Assembly: GCF_022201045.2 (NCBI RefSeq)
Contig: NC_068562.1
Span: forward strand, 4,092,001-4,156,000
Direction of reading: 5' to 3'
Length of the DNA: 64,000 nucleotides
Source of the DNA: Citrus sinensis
Lineage: Eukaryota; Streptophyta; Magnoliopsida; Sapindales; Rutaceae
Positions 62,680-64,000 of this stretch are shown piece by piece; within the stretch, counting starts at the first letter, position 1; each line of letters starts with the position of its first letter. The notes under the pieces were generated by a model. That model saw nothing but the letters and a program-made list of their open reading frames with translations. It ran no database searches and was not told where the DNA came from. Both the position numbers and the translations under genes were made by a program.

Positions 62680-64000
62680 AATAAAGAGATTATGTCGTAA
62701 ATTTCATTTCTTTATCACAAGCAGGCCGTAGACAAGAGAAATGAAAAGGCAAGGTGCTCTGGTTCATTCTTATTGCAGTACCCATCCCCTTTGTGAATTT
62801 TCCATATACATGATGGCCACATACAAGGAGGCTAGGATATGTAACATAATTTATTCTACTTGTTGATTAGGTGCGGGTTTACAGCACAACTTTCCCAATG
62901 AGAAATTGCCATGTGCATACCGCACAATTGTGCGCACTTGATCGTTACTACTACTTGCCCCCAGGCGATGGCACAAAGAATGGGTGCCGTACATTACCGT
63001 CTGGTAATTGTATATTCATTCATTCGTCCTCAATATTCATCCTAAACTGGAGTCAGATCACTAATCACGTCACTGTCGATTCAAACTCCAGCCCGTTTAC
63101 AAGCCTATACAGAAATTAAGAACGAGCTTAATTTGGGTCTCAGCGCTTGGGCATCATTCGGTTTTGGCCCGGCCTTGTTGGACCACTTCTCTTTTCAAAT
63201 AAGGTAATGGGAGAAAAAGACACTACCAATTTCACACATGACAATTATTATTAATTTTTTTTCGGAAAATGCAAATTCGTTACCATATGATGATATCAGA
63301 TTGTGTTAAGTAAAATACAATCATGTAATTGGGTTGTTGTATAAGAAGAATATATAAATTCACATGTAGCTCAAAAATCTTTAAAATGTAATTATAATTG
63401 GTACACTTATATAGTGAGAATACATGATTGGATAAATGTGTATTTAATTCTTATATTTTGGGTTAAGTATATGTTTAATCTCTATAATTAAAAATAACCT
63501 TAAGGCCTTCTTATTGTTAATTATGTCACGACCCACGTCCTTCCTATTTCTTAATTTTTGCAATAATATCCTAACAACAACCTTGGACTTATTAATGAAA
63601 AGAACAAAAATATTAATTTACCAAAGTAGCCTTAAGAGTAAAATAATAAAAGAAAGATTTACATTAATTCTTTTTTTAGTTTTAGTGTTAGTTTGATAAA
63701 TTAACAATTGTATTCATTAACGCCCCAAGATTGTTGCAAGGGTATTATTAATTGCAAAAGTCAAGAAAAAAATAAGGATAGAAGTCTAAATATATAACAA
63801 CAAGTTTATTTAGGTAGAACTAAACGGGGTATTAAAACCTAAAATATAAAGACGAAATATATATTTATAGAATATAAAATTATATTCCAATTGAGGTGGC
63901 ACTAATATTGTATAGGTTCATCATTTGAGGAGAAATAATAAGGCTCAAATGATTACATTACCTTAAAAAATAAGGTCTCATTAATTGAATATAAATTTTA
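62680..64000. other. AT-rich intergenic to the window edge
   Basis: No gene, RNA or clear repeat recognised. Confidence 0.4.

Noticed and set aside
1..64000. CRISPR arrays, operons, rRNA or intact tRNA genes, or a biosynthetic gene cluster
   Set aside because: No regularly spaced repeats, no bacterial signals, no cloverleaf or rRNA sequence, and the genes belong to unrelated pathways.

Overview
The window is nuclear DNA from a flowering plant, almost certainly a eudicot. It has AT-rich intergenic DNA, short GT-AG introns, AT and GA microsatellites, and plant-only families (SRFR1, KAI2, clade D PP2C, subtilase SBT1, LEA_6, lysine-rich arabinogalactan protein). From memory of the KAI2 and SRFR1 sequences I lean towards a woody rosid such as Citrus, but that is inference. 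Nothing bacterial, viral, organellar or CRISPR-like was seen.

Layout. 1-4336 (-): N-terminal part of an LRR plus WD40 gene that runs off the left edge, with a fresh-looking SINE in its second intron. 4.4-9.1 kb: AT-rich DNA with a fold-back MITE candidate, short tandem repeats and a decayed RNase H fragment of a retroelement. 9140-10479 (-): lysine-rich classical AGP. 13761-15771 (+): ARM/TPR protein whose last intron appears to be GC-AG. 17126-29021 (-): SRFR1, rebuilt as 23 coding exons that sum to an open 1106-residue frame. 30.9 kb: an orphan coding fragment. 32494-33972 (-): karrikin receptor KAI2. 35.1-36.3 kb: old tandem duplication. 37.57-38.68 kb: probable non-autonomous Mutator-like element. 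39343-41937 (-): clade D PP2C. 43.24-43.98 kb: hAT-like element. 45642-46796 (-): uncharacterised serine-rich plant protein. 48.99-50.55 kb: 781-bp tandem duplication. 51673-52029 (-): LEA_6 protein with ABRE-like elements upstream. 53223-55514 (-): intronless subtilase SBT1.7/ARA12 type. 56545-57159: fold-back MITE with long arms and a perfect 10-bp target duplication. 57.2-64 kb: gene-free, with nested hAT-like elements at 61.25-62.67 kb.

The genes do not form an operon or pathway cluster. They are independently transcribed, mostly on the minus strand. Several are signalling or stress genes (SRFR1 immunity repressor, KAI2 receptor, PP2C.D phosphatase, LEA_6 dehydration protein, SBT1 and AGP at the cell wall), but their adjacency looks like ordinary plant gene order. 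I found no convincing new biological system. The most distinctive signals are the well-delimited non-autonomous transposons (nested hAT pair, long-armed MITE, intronic SINE), the 781-bp tandem duplication, an internal repeat of about 61 residues in SRFR1, the GC-AG intron and the orphan coding fragment. Exon boundaries were placed by eye from splice consensus, reading frame and remembered family sequence.
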